39,422 nt of DNA. It comes from a virus. Made by a program: the position numbers and the translations under genes. Location: IMG/VR virus record IMGVR_UViG_3300031862_000012, positions 1 to 39,422 of that record. The stretch is one strand, 5' to 3'. Positions 13,165-21,801 of the stretch are shown piece by piece; position 1 is the stretch's first letter; each line of letters opens with the position of its first letter. The notes under the pieces were generated by a model, which had not been told where the DNA came from, ran no database searches, and saw nothing but the letters and a program-made list of their open reading frames with translations.

Positions 13165-13205
13165 AACAACAACAAACTAATTTAGATTAGGGTTGTTGTT
13201 TTTTT
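13165..13205 (+). terminator. Strong intrinsic terminator before the late genes
   Basis: AACAACAAC (13165-13173) pairs with GTTGTTGTT (13192-13200), and inside it CTAAT pairs with ATTAG (13177-13181, 13186-13190) around a TTAG loop. A run of seven T (13199-13205) follows. It would end the short transcript from the promoter at 13082 unless antiterminated. Confidence 0.8.
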
Positions 13206-13240
13206 ATAATAAATTCTTTATAGTTAAAAATAATCAAACT

Positions 13241-13528
13241 ATGGATTTCTTTTTTAAGACAAAAGGGCGAGATGATGGATTTGAACGGCATATCGCTGAT
13301 AGAGTAAAGGCTAAGGCTGATAGTTTGGTAAAATCGAAAGAACCGCCAAAAAGAAAAAAGGTGGTTTATAAAAATAAATATAAAGTGGTAATGGAAGGCG
13401 GTAAGACTTATTATAATACGCCAGAAAATAGGCAGGCAGTAAGAAATGGCGATTTAGACGGCAATAAAGTGATTTATAAAGGCAAATCCATTGATTTTAA
13501 GGAATTCAGGAAGATAAATAAAAAATAA
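13241..13528 (+). CDS. Small basic protein at the start of the late region
   Basis: 95 aa from the ATG at 13241; the frame is open further upstream, but that part lies in the terminator. It is strongly basic (KSKEPPKRKKVVYKNKYK) with a C-terminal GGKTYYNTPENRQAVRNGDL. No family is recognised. It directly precedes the small-terminase candidate, so a packaging, DNA-binding or antitermination role is conceivable but unproven. Confidence 0.5.
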   Translation: MDFFFKTKGRDDGFERHIADRVKAKADSLVKSKEPPKRKKVVYKNKYKVVMEGGKTYYNTPENRQAVRNGDLDGNKVIYKGKSIDFKEFRKINKK

Positions 13529-13533
13529 TTAAA

Positions 13534-13995
13534 ATGCCAAAACTTCACAAAAACAGAGTAGAATTCAAACAAGAATTTAAAACCTATATTCTTTGGAAAT
13601 CTTTACCCGCTCTTTTAAAGGGTAAACCAATGATAGAACTTGAGAAATTGGGTATAAAAGATGAGATAGTTTTAGAATTATTAAATTTAAAAACTCAAAC
13701 TGAATTTGCGGAAAAATATAATATTAAAGACTTAGGCACTTTAAGCGATTGGAATAAAAAGATAGAAGAAGAGGAACTTTTAAAAAATAGCATTAAATTT
13801 TGGGCCAAGAAATTGACGCCAAATGTGATAGCGGGATTTTATAAAAAAGCGGTATCAGAAGGCGACGCCGCCAGAGTTAAGTTATGGCATCAATTAATTG
13901 AGGATTGGGAAGAAAAAGTTGAGAATAGAATGACTGGCGAAATAAAATTAATTAATGACATACCAAGACCAAAGCGAAATAATAAGGACAAGTGA
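13534..13995 (+). CDS. Putative terminase small subunit
   Basis: 153 aa. A helix-turn-helix (LLNLKTQTEFAEKYNIKDLG, then TLSDWNKK) lies in the middle, as in phBC6A51-type small terminases, followed by helices and a C-terminal basic tail. The small subunit recognises phage DNA for packaging. The gene sits 5 nt after the previous gene and overlaps the large-subunit gene by 41 nt, the usual arrangement. The assignment depends on the HTH plus position. Confidence 0.65.
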   Translation: MPKLHKNRVEFKQEFKTYILWKSLPALLKGKPMIELEKLGIKDEIVLELLNLKTQTEFAEKYNIKDLGTLSDWNKKIEEEELLKNSIKFWAKKLTPNVIAGFYKKAVSEGDAARVKLWHQLIEDWEEKVENRMTGEIKLINDIPRPKRNNKDK

Positions 13996-15355
13996 TTATT
14001 ATAAGCCTCTGCCTCAGCAAGCGGATTTTCATTCAGCTTCTGAAATGTATAAACTCTATGGCGGAGCAATGGGTGGAGGAAAATCACGGGCTTTGTGCGA
14101 GGAAGTATTGGCATTATCTTTAGAATATCCTAATAATTTTATCGTAGTTGCGAGACAAACTCTTCCAGAACTCAAAGCCACCACCCTTTTAACCTGGCAG
14201 GAAGAAGTGATTGGAAATGGCCGGGCCAAACTAATAAGGGATTATAATAAATCAGAAGGATTATATACTTTGAAAAATGGCAGTCGGATATTATTTTCGG
14301 GACTTGATAGCGATAACATTGATAAATTAAAGTCAATGAATCTGGGAGCATTTGCCATTGATGAGGCGACTGAAGTGGCTGAGGATATATTTCTGATGTT
14401 TATTACCCGTTTAAGACGAAAAGGTTGTCGTTATTTCGGATTATTGGCTTCTAATCCCGAACCCGGCTGGGTAAAAGAAAGGTTTATTGACCAAAAACTT
14501 GATGATTATATTTTTATAAAATCTTTGCCAAGCGATAATCCGTATCTGCCCAAGGATTATATTAAACGTTTTGATAATCATCCCGAGGATTGGAAAAAAA
14601 GATATTTAGAAGGCAGTTGGGATGTATTTGAACTTCAGATATTCAAGGAATTTAATGCCAATGTTCATTTAATACCGGCTTTTGATGAGATAAAGAAAGG
14701 CGAGCTTCAAAGGTCAATCGATTATGGCGAGAGAAATCCGACAGCGTGTCTTTGGGCAAGTTTTATTGCCAATCCTTATGATAATCAGCTTGACTGCTTT
14801 ATTTACCGAGAATTTTATTTGCCAGGTATTGTGCAAGATACGGCGCCGGTAATTAAAAACTGGTCTAAGGGCGAGATTTACACTACTACTTATATCGATC
14901 CGATGTGCAAGAATAGGCGGGGCTCAACGGGCAGAAATATCGAAGAGGAGTTTAATGAGCTTCTTATCACTGTCACAACACCAGGCACAGTTTCAAATAA
15001 TCTAAAAAGGGAAGCAATTCATAAATGGCTTAGGATTGATAAAGAACATTATCATCCGCGGACTGGTATAAAAGGAGCGCCTCATCTGTTTATTGTGGAT
15101 AATCTTAAGGCTTTACCCAAAGAGCTAATTGAACATAAGTGGAAGAAGCCATCAGTTAGAGAATTAATGCTTAATCTGCCAGAAGAAGCTGAGGATATTA
15201 ATAATCACGCCATTGACGCTTTGGGTTGGATTTTAGCCGCCAGGCCGGGAGTCAAATCAAGTGTTTCTTATACGACCAAACAACAATATCAGAAAGCGGA
15301 AGAAAATAGAATTGAACAAAGATTAATTACTGGCGAAGATTTGGATACCCTTTGA
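13955..15355 (+). CDS. Terminase large subunit (packaging ATPase/nuclease)
   Basis: 466 aa. The N-terminal ATPase has Walker A GGAMGGGKS (36-44), Walker B AFAIDEATE (132-140) and a coupling motif LLASNPEP (164-171). The C-terminal RNase-H-like nuclease has candidate metal-binding aspartates D256 (SIDYGERNPT), D315 (TYIDPMCKN) and D421 (NNHAIDALGW). It cuts concatemers and drives DNA into the prohead through the portal. The length is normal for the family, and all catalytic residues appear intact. Start chosen at the ATG overlapping the small-subunit gene by 41 nt. Confidence 0.92.
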   Translation: MTYQDQSEIIRTSDYYKPLPQQADFHSASEMYKLYGGAMGGGKSRALCEEVLALSLEYPNNFIVVARQTLPELKATTLLTWQEEVIGNGRAKLIRDYNKSEGLYTLKNGSRILFSGLDSDNIDKLKSMNLGAFAIDEATEVAEDIFLMFITRLRRKGCRYFGLLASNPEPGWVKERFIDQKLDDYIFIKSLPSDNPYLPKDYIKRFDNHPEDWKKRYLEGSWDVFELQIFKEFNANVHLIPAFDEIKKGELQRSIDYGERNPTACLWASFIANPYDNQLDCFIYREFYLPGIVQDTAPVIKNWSKGEIYTTTYIDPMCKNRRGSTGRNIEEEFNELLITVTTPGTVSNNLKREAIHKWLRIDKEHYHPRTGIKGAPHLFIVDNLKALPKELIEHKWKKPSVRELMLNLPEEAEDINNHAIDALGWILAARPGVKSSVSYTTKQQYQKAEENRIEQRLITGEDLDTL

Positions 15356-15380
15356 TTATTTATAAATAATATATTATAAT
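15352..15380 (+). promoter_or_regulatory. Possible internal late promoter before the portal gene
   Basis: TTGATT (15352-15357), 17-nt spacer, perfect TATAAT (15375-15380). It straddles the end of the terminase gene and lies 29 nt before the portal ATG, which has a GGAGG ribosome site. The AT-rich setting raises the risk of a chance match. Confidence 0.5.
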
Positions 15381-15408
15381 TAAAATATCAGGAGGAAATA
15401 TTAAACAA

Positions 15409-17433
15409 ATGTCCGAAATAGATAATATCGAACAAATCGACCAAGTTGATGATTTTATTGCCACTAAACGAAATAAAGACGGCGAACCCGAGATTATTGA
15501 TAATGATGATGATTTAAACACCAAACTTAACGCCAGAAATAAAGAAGCGGAAAAATGGATGGCGCCAAAGATAAAGGAATGGAAAGACAATGAAAGATGG
15601 GTGCAGGGCAAAAGCAGAGATATAATCCCCGCTCATCAGTCAAAGACCGATGTGCCGCTTATCTGGGCTAATTACAGGACTCAGGTAGGGTTGCTTGCTG
15701 ACCAAAATCCTAAAATTATTGCGATGACTATTCCGGATTTGTCTAATATTGAAAACGAAGAAGAAAAAAATGTAATTTTGAATAAAGCAAAAAAAAGCGC
15801 GGCTCTTATCGAGGCCAATATGGATTATCTGTGGGAGTATAAGGTTAAGATGGCAAAGAAAATGAAGAAGATTTACTGGTCTTTGTGTAAAAACCAAGTG
15901 GGTTATCTGATGCCTTATTGGGATTATTTTAAGGATGAGATTGGCACTGAATATATCCCTGAGAGATTTGTTAAATTAAGCCCGGGCGCTTCTGATGTTG
16001 ATTCAGCTGAATATGTTATTATCGAGCTTTCTAAGACCAAAAAATGGTTTAGAACTAAATATCCTGATAAGTGGAAGAATATTTTATATTTTACTCACGC
16101 TTCGACTAATTGGTGGGAAGAAGAAGATAAGAATGAAAAAGACGAAGTCGGCGGCCGCGGTTCTTTGGGTATTTTAGAAATGTATTTGGAAGATGATATT
16201 TATATCTATCGGGCTAAGTCAAAGACTGGCGGTTATATAATCTTAGAAAAAGGCGCTAATCAGTTATTTGAATTTTTTCCTGAACTTCAAGAAACAGAAG
16301 AAGATGATTTTCCTGAGAATAATCCCAACGTTTTTGATATGCCCAAAAAACCTTTGGTTATGTTTAACTTGCCTGAAGATGATCAGCCCTTTCCTAAAAC
16401 GGTAACTGATAAAGTTAAAACTATCCAGCAAGATATTATTGATCAAAAAAGGCAGATTAATAATAATACTCGAGGTTCAAATGGCATTTTATTGGTAGAT
16501 GCTGATACTTTTACCCAAGAAGAAGTCAAAAAAATTGATATCACCAAACAGAATTTAGTTATCAGGGTTAAAGGCTTAAGAGACAATCCCAACGCGGCTC
16601 AATGGGTTTTTCCGCAGGCAATTAGTCAGGTTATCGCTGGAAACTTGGATAATTCAATGCGTTTAATGGACAGGATTATGGGGTTATTATCAGAAGCCAG
16701 AGGTGAGTTTAATCCGACCAATAAAACGAGAGGCGGTATCCTTGCTTTACAATCAGCCTCGCAAGTGCCAATTAGAGAGTTATCCCGAGCGGTTGAACAA
16801 GGGGTATCCGAACTTGGGATGTGGTGGTTGCAGATGATGAAATTGTTTTATACCAGGCCTCACTATGTCAGACGAAGCGGGATAAAGCCTGGGGAAAATG
16901 AATTTGATAAGATTACTGATGAAGATATATTGGCAAACACTTCGGTAATGGTTAAAGCTGGCAGTATGATGCCTCGTCCTGAAGAATTACAGCAGGAAGT
17001 TTCTATTGATTTAGCGGCTAAAAGACTTCTCGCTCCAGAAAGTATGTTCGAGAAGCTTAAATATTCAGATCCGAAAAAAGAAGCAATCAGACTGATTAAT
17101 TGGATTAAAAATGGCATTGTCTCTGATGAACAACAAATGGGCGAACCTGGCCAGGAGGAAGATGCAGAATTAGTTTTGGCCGATAAAGAGAATGAAATGC
17201 TATTATCTGGAAAACAGATTAATGTCAATGAAGCCGATGATGATAAAAAGCATTTGATGGTTCACTTGCAGCTTACTCAAAGGCCAGAAATTCAGGAACG
17301 ACCAGAAATCGCCAGAGTGTTGAGACAGCATATTGAAGAACATCAGCAAAGATTGGCAAGCCAAAGTGGCCAAGAAGGCGAACAATTTAATCAAGAAAAT
17401 ATTAATCAACAACCAGCCGTAGAGGTTGGATAA
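15409..17433 (+). CDS. Portal protein (P22-like)
   Basis: 674 aa, in the range for podovirus portals, directly downstream of the terminase. A typical N-terminal block DVPLIWANYRTQVGLLADQNPKI is split here as DVPLIWANYRTQVG and LLADQNPK (about residues 81-102). The central stem region contains KTIQQDIIDQKRQINNN and a conserved ARGEFNPTNKTRGGILALQ block. The C-terminus is Gln/Glu-rich. The dodecameric portal forms the head vertex for DNA packaging and tail attachment. A GGAGGAAA ribosome site precedes it. Confidence 0.88.
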   Translation: MSEIDNIEQIDQVDDFIATKRNKDGEPEIIDNDDDLNTKLNARNKEAEKWMAPKIKEWKDNERWVQGKSRDIIPAHQSKTDVPLIWANYRTQVGLLADQNPKIIAMTIPDLSNIENEEEKNVILNKAKKSAALIEANMDYLWEYKVKMAKKMKKIYWSLCKNQVGYLMPYWDYFKDEIGTEYIPERFVKLSPGASDVDSAEYVIIELSKTKKWFRTKYPDKWKNILYFTHASTNWWEEEDKNEKDEVGGRGSLGILEMYLEDDIYIYRAKSKTGGYIILEKGANQLFEFFPELQETEEDDFPENNPNVFDMPKKPLVMFNLPEDDQPFPKTVTDKVKTIQQDIIDQKRQINNNTRGSNGILLVDADTFTQEEVKKIDITKQNLVIRVKGLRDNPNAAQWVFPQAISQVIAGNLDNSMRLMDRIMGLLSEARGEFNPTNKTRGGILALQSASQVPIRELSRAVEQGVSELGMWWLQMMKLFYTRPHYVRRSGIKPGENEFDKITDEDILANTSVMVKAGSMMPRPEELQQEVSIDLAAKRLLAPESMFEKLKYSDPKKEAIRLINWIKNGIVSDEQQMGEPGQEEDAELVLADKENEMLLSGKQINVNEADDDKKHLMVHLQLTQRPEIQERPEIARVLRQHIEEHQQRLASQSGQEGEQFNQENINQQPAVEVG

Positions 17434-17444
17434 TAAAAAAATAT

Positions 17445-17654
17445 ATGCCAGCAACAAGTAAAAAACAACAAATGATGATGGCAATTGCGGAACACGAACC
17501 CAGCAAACTTTATGCCAAAAATAAAGGAGTTTTAAAAATGGGCAAAAAAGAATTACATAAGTTTGCTTCGACTAAACGCAAAGGATTGCCATTAAAAAAG
17601 AAAAAAACAAAGTTAGCAATACTCAAGCGAGTTAAAAAGAATTTGAAAAAATAA
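17445..17654 (+). CDS. DUF3008-like small basic protein
   Basis: 69 aa. The opening MPATSKKQQMMMAIAEHEPS and the later KKELHKFASTKRKGLP match a small family of phage proteins (DUF3008) commonly found next to head genes. The C-terminus is highly basic (LPLKKKKTKLAILKRVKKN). The function is unknown; DNA or scaffold contact is plausible. It starts 12 nt after the portal gene. Confidence 0.7.
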   Translation: MPATSKKQQMMMAIAEHEPSKLYAKNKGVLKMGKKELHKFASTKRKGLPLKKKKTKLAILKRVKKNLKK

Positions 17655-17671
17655 TCATTTAATATTATAAT
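17643..17671 (+). promoter_or_regulatory. Possible promoter before scaffold and capsid genes
   Basis: TTGAAA (17643-17648, 5/6), 17-nt spacer, perfect TATAAT (17666-17671), followed by AAAGGAGG and the scaffold ATG at 17692. It would provide extra transcription for the two most abundant head proteins. Confidence 0.55.
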
Positions 17672-17691
17672 TTATAAAGGAGGTTAATATT

Positions 17692-18486
17692 ATGTTAGAA
17701 AAAAAAGAGGAAATATCTGCTATAGACAAAGAAATCGCCGATTTGGAAAATGAAATCGGCGCGGAGGAGGGGGATGAGGTAGCAGATACGGGTGAGGAAA
17801 CCACCGAAGAGGAAGACTCAACCTCAAATGAAACCGAAACTTCCGAAACGGGTGAAGACGACCAGACTGTCACTGAAAAAAAGGCAGAGGAAACCACCGA
17901 AGAGGAAGAAGACGAAATTCCAGATGATAAGCGGGCAGCTTTTAAAAAAGCTAATTATTGGCGTAGAGAAGCCAGAGAATTACAGAAACAGGTTAAAGAA
18001 CTTAATGAAAGTATTCCCAATCTTGTTGAAGAAGCTATCCGTAAAAGGCTGAATGAAACACAAGAAAATGAAGAATACCGAAAAGCCAGAAGCGAAGTTG
18101 AACGGATTGTTAAAGATATTCTTCAAAACAGGGATGTTGAAATTAAGACTAATCAGGAAAAATATGACCAGATTGTTAAAGACCAAATCGCTGAATGCGA
18201 AGAGGAATTTGGCGACAAGTTTGACCGAATAGCCACTTTGAAGTTTGCTAAAGAAATGAGACTGCCGTCTCTTCGGACTGCCCATCTATGGCTAATGGAC
18301 AGGCAGAATACCAAAGAGAAAACCGCCGAAATCGTTACTAAAAAAATGATTAAGAAGTCGAAGGCTAATTTGCCTGGCGAAGGCGGCGGCGGCACGGTGG
18401 ATACTTATGATTATGGAATTTCGAAGGGGGATAACCTTAATGTGATTAAGGCTAAAATAATTCAGGGATGGAAAAATAAAGAATAG
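17692..18486 (+). CDS. Capsid scaffolding protein
   Basis: 264 aa between portal and capsid genes. Residues 1-80 are extremely acidic with two ETTEEE blocks, residues 85-135 are helical coiled coil (YWRREARELQKQVKELNESI), and the rest is helical with a basic segment (KKMIKKSKANLPG) and a C-terminal GISKGDNLNVIKAKII. An acidic, coiled-coil protein of this size in this position is typical of scaffolding proteins that direct prohead assembly. An AAAGGAGG ribosome site precedes it. Confidence 0.78.
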   Translation: MLEKKEEISAIDKEIADLENEIGAEEGDEVADTGEETTEEEDSTSNETETSETGEDDQTVTEKKAEETTEEEEDEIPDDKRAAFKKANYWRREARELQKQVKELNESIPNLVEEAIRKRLNETQENEEYRKARSEVERIVKDILQNRDVEIKTNQEKYDQIVKDQIAECEEEFGDKFDRIATLKFAKEMRLPSLRTAHLWLMDRQNTKEKTAEIVTKKMIKKSKANLPGEGGGGTVDTYDYGISKGDNLNVIKAKIIQGWKNKE

Positions 18487-18507
18487 GAGGAGTGAAAGTT
18501 AAATAAA

Positions 18508-20201
18508 ATGGCATTTACTAAGACCTAATTGGTAAATTAAAAGAGGGTGAATTGCTGGAAATCCTAAATTTGACACAGATTGGAAACAAGTGTGAAATAT
18601 AGTTAGACAAACTATATGAAACATTTATCAGAAATAACTAAAAAAAAGATTAGCGAAAGTAATAAAAAAATTATTCATACGGAAGATTGGAATAAAAAAG
18701 TAGCATTGGCTCAAAAAGGAAAACATAATTCTATTAAAACAGAATTTAAAAATGGGCATAAACAATTAAACACTGGAAAAACACATTTTAAAAAAGGTCA
18801 TACCCCATGGAATAAAGGAAAATTAATGCCCATTGGTGAAAAAGCTAATAACTGGAAAGGTGGAATAAGTAGAGCATATAAAACAGGTTATTATTCTTTA
18901 GAATATAAAAAATGGCGAGAAGCAGTTTTTAAAAGAGACAATTATACCTGTAAATGCGGAAATAAAGAATATATTACTGCCCATCATATAAAATCTTTCG
19001 CTAAATATCCTAAATTAAGATTTAGGGTGTCAAATGGAATAACGCTTTGTGAGACATGCCATTGTCTCCGAGATAAATACAGAGCGAGATTTAAAAAAGG
19101 ACAATCAGCAGCCAAGCCGTCAGAGACGGAAGGTTCAGAGACTACTGGAGTATAGCGATATACTTAATAACCAGAATTAGCGCCCTCCACTTTATAAAAA
19201 TAAAGTGATGATATAGTCCGATACTCCAAGTAATTGGAGATTAACAAAAAAAGGATTGGTCTCAGCTTTCTTCTATTACCAGACGGCATGTTGTTCCAAC
19301 AGTTACCGATAATATAATCAAAGATTACGCTTTATTAGAACGATTATTGAGTAATCAAGAAACAAAAACTGGCGGAAGAACAATAACCTTTCCAATTCGT
19401 TATCGCTTTAATACTCAAGGCGGTTCTTATTCAGGGCTTGAAGTCTTAGACTCGGCTCAGGAACAAACCAGAGTAAGAGGCGAATTGGATTGGAAGCAAT
19501 ATCATCAACCGATTGTTTTATCAAATGCTGATTTGGCTAAGAATGGCAATGGTTTGGAACAGGTAGTGGATTTAGCTACTCAGGAAACTAATGAAGCAAT
19601 GGTTGATTTAATGGATAAATTATCAATTGGACTTCAAGGCGATGGCACAGGTAATTTTTCTAAAGCGATTGATGGTTTGATTGCGGCAGTGGATGACAGC
19701 ACTAACTTGGATAACTACGCAGGTATTTTACGGAGTAGTTACACATGGTGGAAAAGTTATTATGTCGCTTCAGTCGGTTCACTTGCGTTAGCAGATTTAT
19801 CCACAGCTTATGATTCAGTTAAGGTAGGCAAAGGCGGCCCGACATTGATATATACCACTCCGACATTGTGGAGCGCTTATGAGGCTCTTTTACAGGCACA
19901 AGTCAGATTTGCTGGTCCGACAACTTTAGACGGCAGTTCAACAGAATTACAATATCGCAAGACTCCAGTTATTTCTGACGATTATTGCGCCAGTGGAAAG
20001 ATTTGGATGCTGAACGAAAAGTATTTAAAACTTTACACCTTAAAGCATCCTAAATATCCGACTGACAAAAATGGGATTGCGACCTCGCCGTTTGTCGTTC
20101 CGTCAACTCAGGATGGACAATTGGCTTATCTTATAATCTATCTTAACTTGATTGACTTGCAGTGCCGAAAGCAGGGCGTCTTAGTCGGTTGCACCGCTTA
20201 A
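18508..20201 (+). CDS. Major capsid protein, split by a group I intron
   Basis: The coding sequence is proposed as 18508-18526 joined to 19255-20201, 966 nt or 321 aa. Exon 1 encodes only MAFTKT plus one base after an AGGAGG ribosome site. Splicing completes a Tyr codon and gives YWSQLSSITRRHVVPTV, continuing in frame to GCTA at 20201. Exon 2 alone has no proper start or ribosome site (the nearest start-like codon is TTG at 19347). The protein has the features of an HK97-fold coat protein: an N-terminal helix, GGRTITFPIRYRFN, and long central helices (LATQETNEAMVDLMDKLS). Position after the scaffold supports this. The exact splice points are my proposal. Confidence 0.85.
18527..19254 (+). ncRNA. 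Group I self-splicing intron in the capsid gene
   Basis: About 728 nt. Exon end ACCT can pair with GGGT in the intron (GAGGGTGAA, about 18543-18551), giving P1 with the required U-G at the splice site. GAATTGCTGGAAATCCTAAA follows as core P3/P4-like sequence. P7 is GACTA (19140-19144) with TAGTC (19214-19218); P8 is CACTTTA/TAAAGTG just before it. P9 is CTCCAA-GTAA-TTGGAG (19224-19239) with a GNRA loop. The intron ends in G at 19254. It contains an HNH endonuclease gene whose end overlaps the catalytic core. Confidence 0.85.
18616..19155 (+). CDS. HNH homing endonuclease of the capsid-gene intron
   Basis: 179 aa. The N-terminus HLSEITKKKISESNKK is a NUMOD3-type DNA-binding motif, followed by basic G-H-K/G-K repeats (KKGHTPWNKGK). 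The nuclease has CKCGNK (113-118), the catalytic pair HH (123-124), N140 and CETCH (145-149), which form a zinc-containing HNH site. Such enzymes cut intron-less alleles so the intron is copied in. The gene lies inside the intron and its last 16 bases run through P7. A paralogue is encoded at 31465; both have a WKGGIS block. Confidence 0.88.
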   Translation: MKHLSEITKKKISESNKKIIHTEDWNKKVALAQKGKHNSIKTEFKNGHKQLNTGKTHFKKGHTPWNKGKLMPIGEKANNWKGGISRAYKTGYYSLEYKKWREAVFKRDNYTCKCGNKEYITAHHIKSFAKYPKLRFRVSNGITLCETCHCLRDKYRARFKKGQSAAKPSETEGSETTGV

Positions 20202-20227
20202 TTATTAATTAGAAAGGGAATAATTAT

Positions 20228-20479
20228 ATGGCAATAAGTGCGACTACAACAGGGAAGAGCGTCTTTGGTAATAAAAGAATTGCGTGGGGAACGGCTTCAT
20301 TGGCCAGTGGTGATACTCGAGGGAGTATTGCTTGTCCATTTGTAATTGATTATGCGAATATCGGGGGTCGAGATTATGCGGCGGGAGCTTTCTGCACCTA
20401 TACCACCTCAACCATTGACGCAACATTTAGTGATCCAACAGCGACTAAATATCTTAATTGGTTTGCGATGGGTCATTAA
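20228..20479 (+). CDS. Small putative capsid accessory protein
   Basis: 83 aa, 26 nt after the capsid gene with GAAAGGG upstream. It is Ala/Ser/Thr/Gly-rich and beta-prone (GTASLASGDTRGSIACPFVI, FCTYTTSTIDATFSDPTATK), with no signal or membrane segment. The position suggests a head decoration or minor head protein. No family is recognised. Confidence 0.55.
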   Translation: MAISATTTGKSVFGNKRIAWGTASLASGDTRGSIACPFVIDYANIGGRDYAAGAFCTYTTSTIDATFSDPTATKYLNWFAMGH

Positions 20480-20518
20480 GCGAGTAAGTTAAATAAGGAG
20501 GAGTAAAAGGGCAAAATT

Positions 20519-20992
20519 ATGATTTATGATAGCGTGGCGGGCGGCAGAAGTATTAATGAAGATGGCTCAATTGATAGAATTGTTTACAATAACAGCGCCG
20601 TTACTTTAGGAATTGGCGATTATGTGGCGATTGATTATTATGCAGTTTCCGATGCTTCTTCCGATAAAGTGGCCAGAGATACTTTGTGCGGTTATATTAC
20701 TACCGCAACCACTACTAATGTGAAATTCACCGATACTGATGGATTTATGCTGGAAAATGTTGCCAGTGGTTCTACGGGATTAATGAGAGTTTATGGAATT
20801 CATACTTCGGCTTATGTGGCGACTGGCTCAACAACTTTGGCTGATGGTGTTCCGGTAGGATTTGATAGCACGGGCGGTAGGTCTGGTTTAGTCAGAGCGG
20901 CTTATTCATCCAATCAGGGCGTTGGAAGTTCTGCGGCAATGGCGGCTGGATATGTAATATCTGCTACTTCTAAAATAATTTATGTAGTTTAA
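20519..20992 (+). CDS. Putative capsid decoration protein
   Basis: 157 aa. Beta-rich and Ala/Ser/Thr-rich (AVTLGIGDYVAIDYYAVSD, then TLADGVPVGFDSTGGRSG and AAMAAGYVISATSKI). This resembles small trimeric decoration proteins that clamp the capsid surface, for example DUF2190-like ones, but no exact family is certain. GGAGG lies about 20 nt upstream and AAAAGGG nearer. If the adjacent sugar cluster modifies the virion, this protein is one possible target. Confidence 0.55.
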   Translation: MIYDSVAGGRSINEDGSIDRIVYNNSAVTLGIGDYVAIDYYAVSDASSDKVARDTLCGYITTATTTNVKFTDTDGFMLENVASGSTGLMRVYGIHTSAYVATGSTTLADGVPVGFDSTGGRSGLVRAAYSSNQGVGSSAAMAAGYVISATSKIIYVV

Positions 20993-21004
20993 TAAATTAT
21001 TGGT

Positions 21005-21027
21005 CTGCCTCTCGTCTCGGGAGGCAG
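21005..21027 (+). other. Stem-loop between capsid and sugar genes
   Basis: CTGCCTC (21005-21011) pairs with GAGGCAG (21021-21027). No T run follows, so it is more likely a pause, partial-termination or RNA-stability site than a full terminator. A stem with the same TGCCTC/GAGGCA arms occurs at 36719-36743. Confidence 0.5.
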
Positions 21028-21045
21028 TCAATAGGATATTAATTT

Positions 21046-21801
21046 ATGGAGGAGAAAATAAAAACAACTAAGAATTTAAGAATTTCTATAGGCATACCTT
21101 GTTTTTCTGGTTTAGCGCCAGAATTTTTTAGTTCCTTTATGTCAGCCTGGAATGTCCTTAATTATCATCAAATTGCCGATATTTATCATATTAAGACTAA
21201 GGTTGATGAATATGGCAAGATTGCTGATTGTGAAAAAATTCAGATTAGTTTCGGTGATGAAAATAATAATTTAAAAATCTTTTTACACTTAATTCCCCGC
21301 ACCCAAAATCATCACGCCAGAAACATAATAATCGAACAGGCTTTGGAGTATGACAGTGATTATTTGATTATGGTTGATGACGACATGGTGTTAAATCCCG
21401 ATACTTTCGTTCATATGATTAATGTAATGGAAGATTTTTTGGAATTGGATATTTTAGGCATGCTGGCTTTTAAAAGGGGCGAGCCATATACGCCAGTCGG
21501 TTATATCTGGCAACAAGGCACTTTATCGGTAATCGATGTTAACAGAGACAAAAAAGGATTAGTTGAATGCGATGCGGTGGGATTTGGCGCGGTAATAATC
21601 AGAGGCAGGTTATTAGAACAAATGTCGCCGCCGTGGTGTCTGGTTGATGATTTATATCGAGGCAGCGATATTTATCTATGTCATCGGGCTCGGGCGGAAT
21701 TCGGGGCTAAGATTGCCATTGATACCACTCACGAAGTCGGTCATATCGGCGCTGGCAAAACGGTCGGCAGTGAAGATTATTATAATTATTATAAACGATG
21801 A
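21046..21801 (+). CDS. Family 2-type (GT-A) glycosyltransferase
   Basis: 251 aa. It opens RISIGIPCFSG and has a DDD motif at 111-113 (YLIMVDDDMVLNPDTF), the metal and nucleotide-sugar binding site of GT-A enzymes, followed by a typical acceptor-side region (VECDAVGFGAVIIRG) and a late DTTHEVGHIG. It transfers a sugar from a nucleotide donor. It is the first of ten tightly overlapping genes and has GGAGG inside its first codons. The acceptor is unknown and could be a virion protein or a host glycan. Confidence 0.82.
   Translation: MEEKIKTTKNLRISIGIPCFSGLAPEFFSSFMSAWNVLNYHQIADIYHIKTKVDEYGKIADCEKIQISFGDENNNLKIFLHLIPRTQNHHARNIIIEQALEYDSDYLIMVDDDMVLNPDTFVHMINVMEDFLELDILGMLAFKRGEPYTPVGYIWQQGTLSVIDVNRDKKGLVECDAVGFGAVIIRGRLLEQMSPPWCLVDDLYRGSDIYLCHRARAEFGAKIAIDTTHEVGHIGAGKTVGSEDYYNYYKR

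Noticed and set aside
13140-13190. A 16-codon leader peptide with three Gln codons (GTG at 13140) as an amino-acid attenuator
   Set aside because: The nearest AGGAGG is only 2 nt from the GTG, too close for normal initiation, and no alternative antiterminator pairing was evident.
17792-18052. Overlapping + frame in the scaffold gene, considered as a frameshift product
   Set aside because: It is very basic as the shifted reading of Glu/Asp codons, has no start signal, and no slippery site with a downstream structure stands out.
19797-19805. A TTATCCACA match in the capsid gene as an extra DnaA box
   Set aside because: A single isolated match is expected by chance in an AT-rich 39-kb sequence; the four sites near the initiator are clustered, this one is not.
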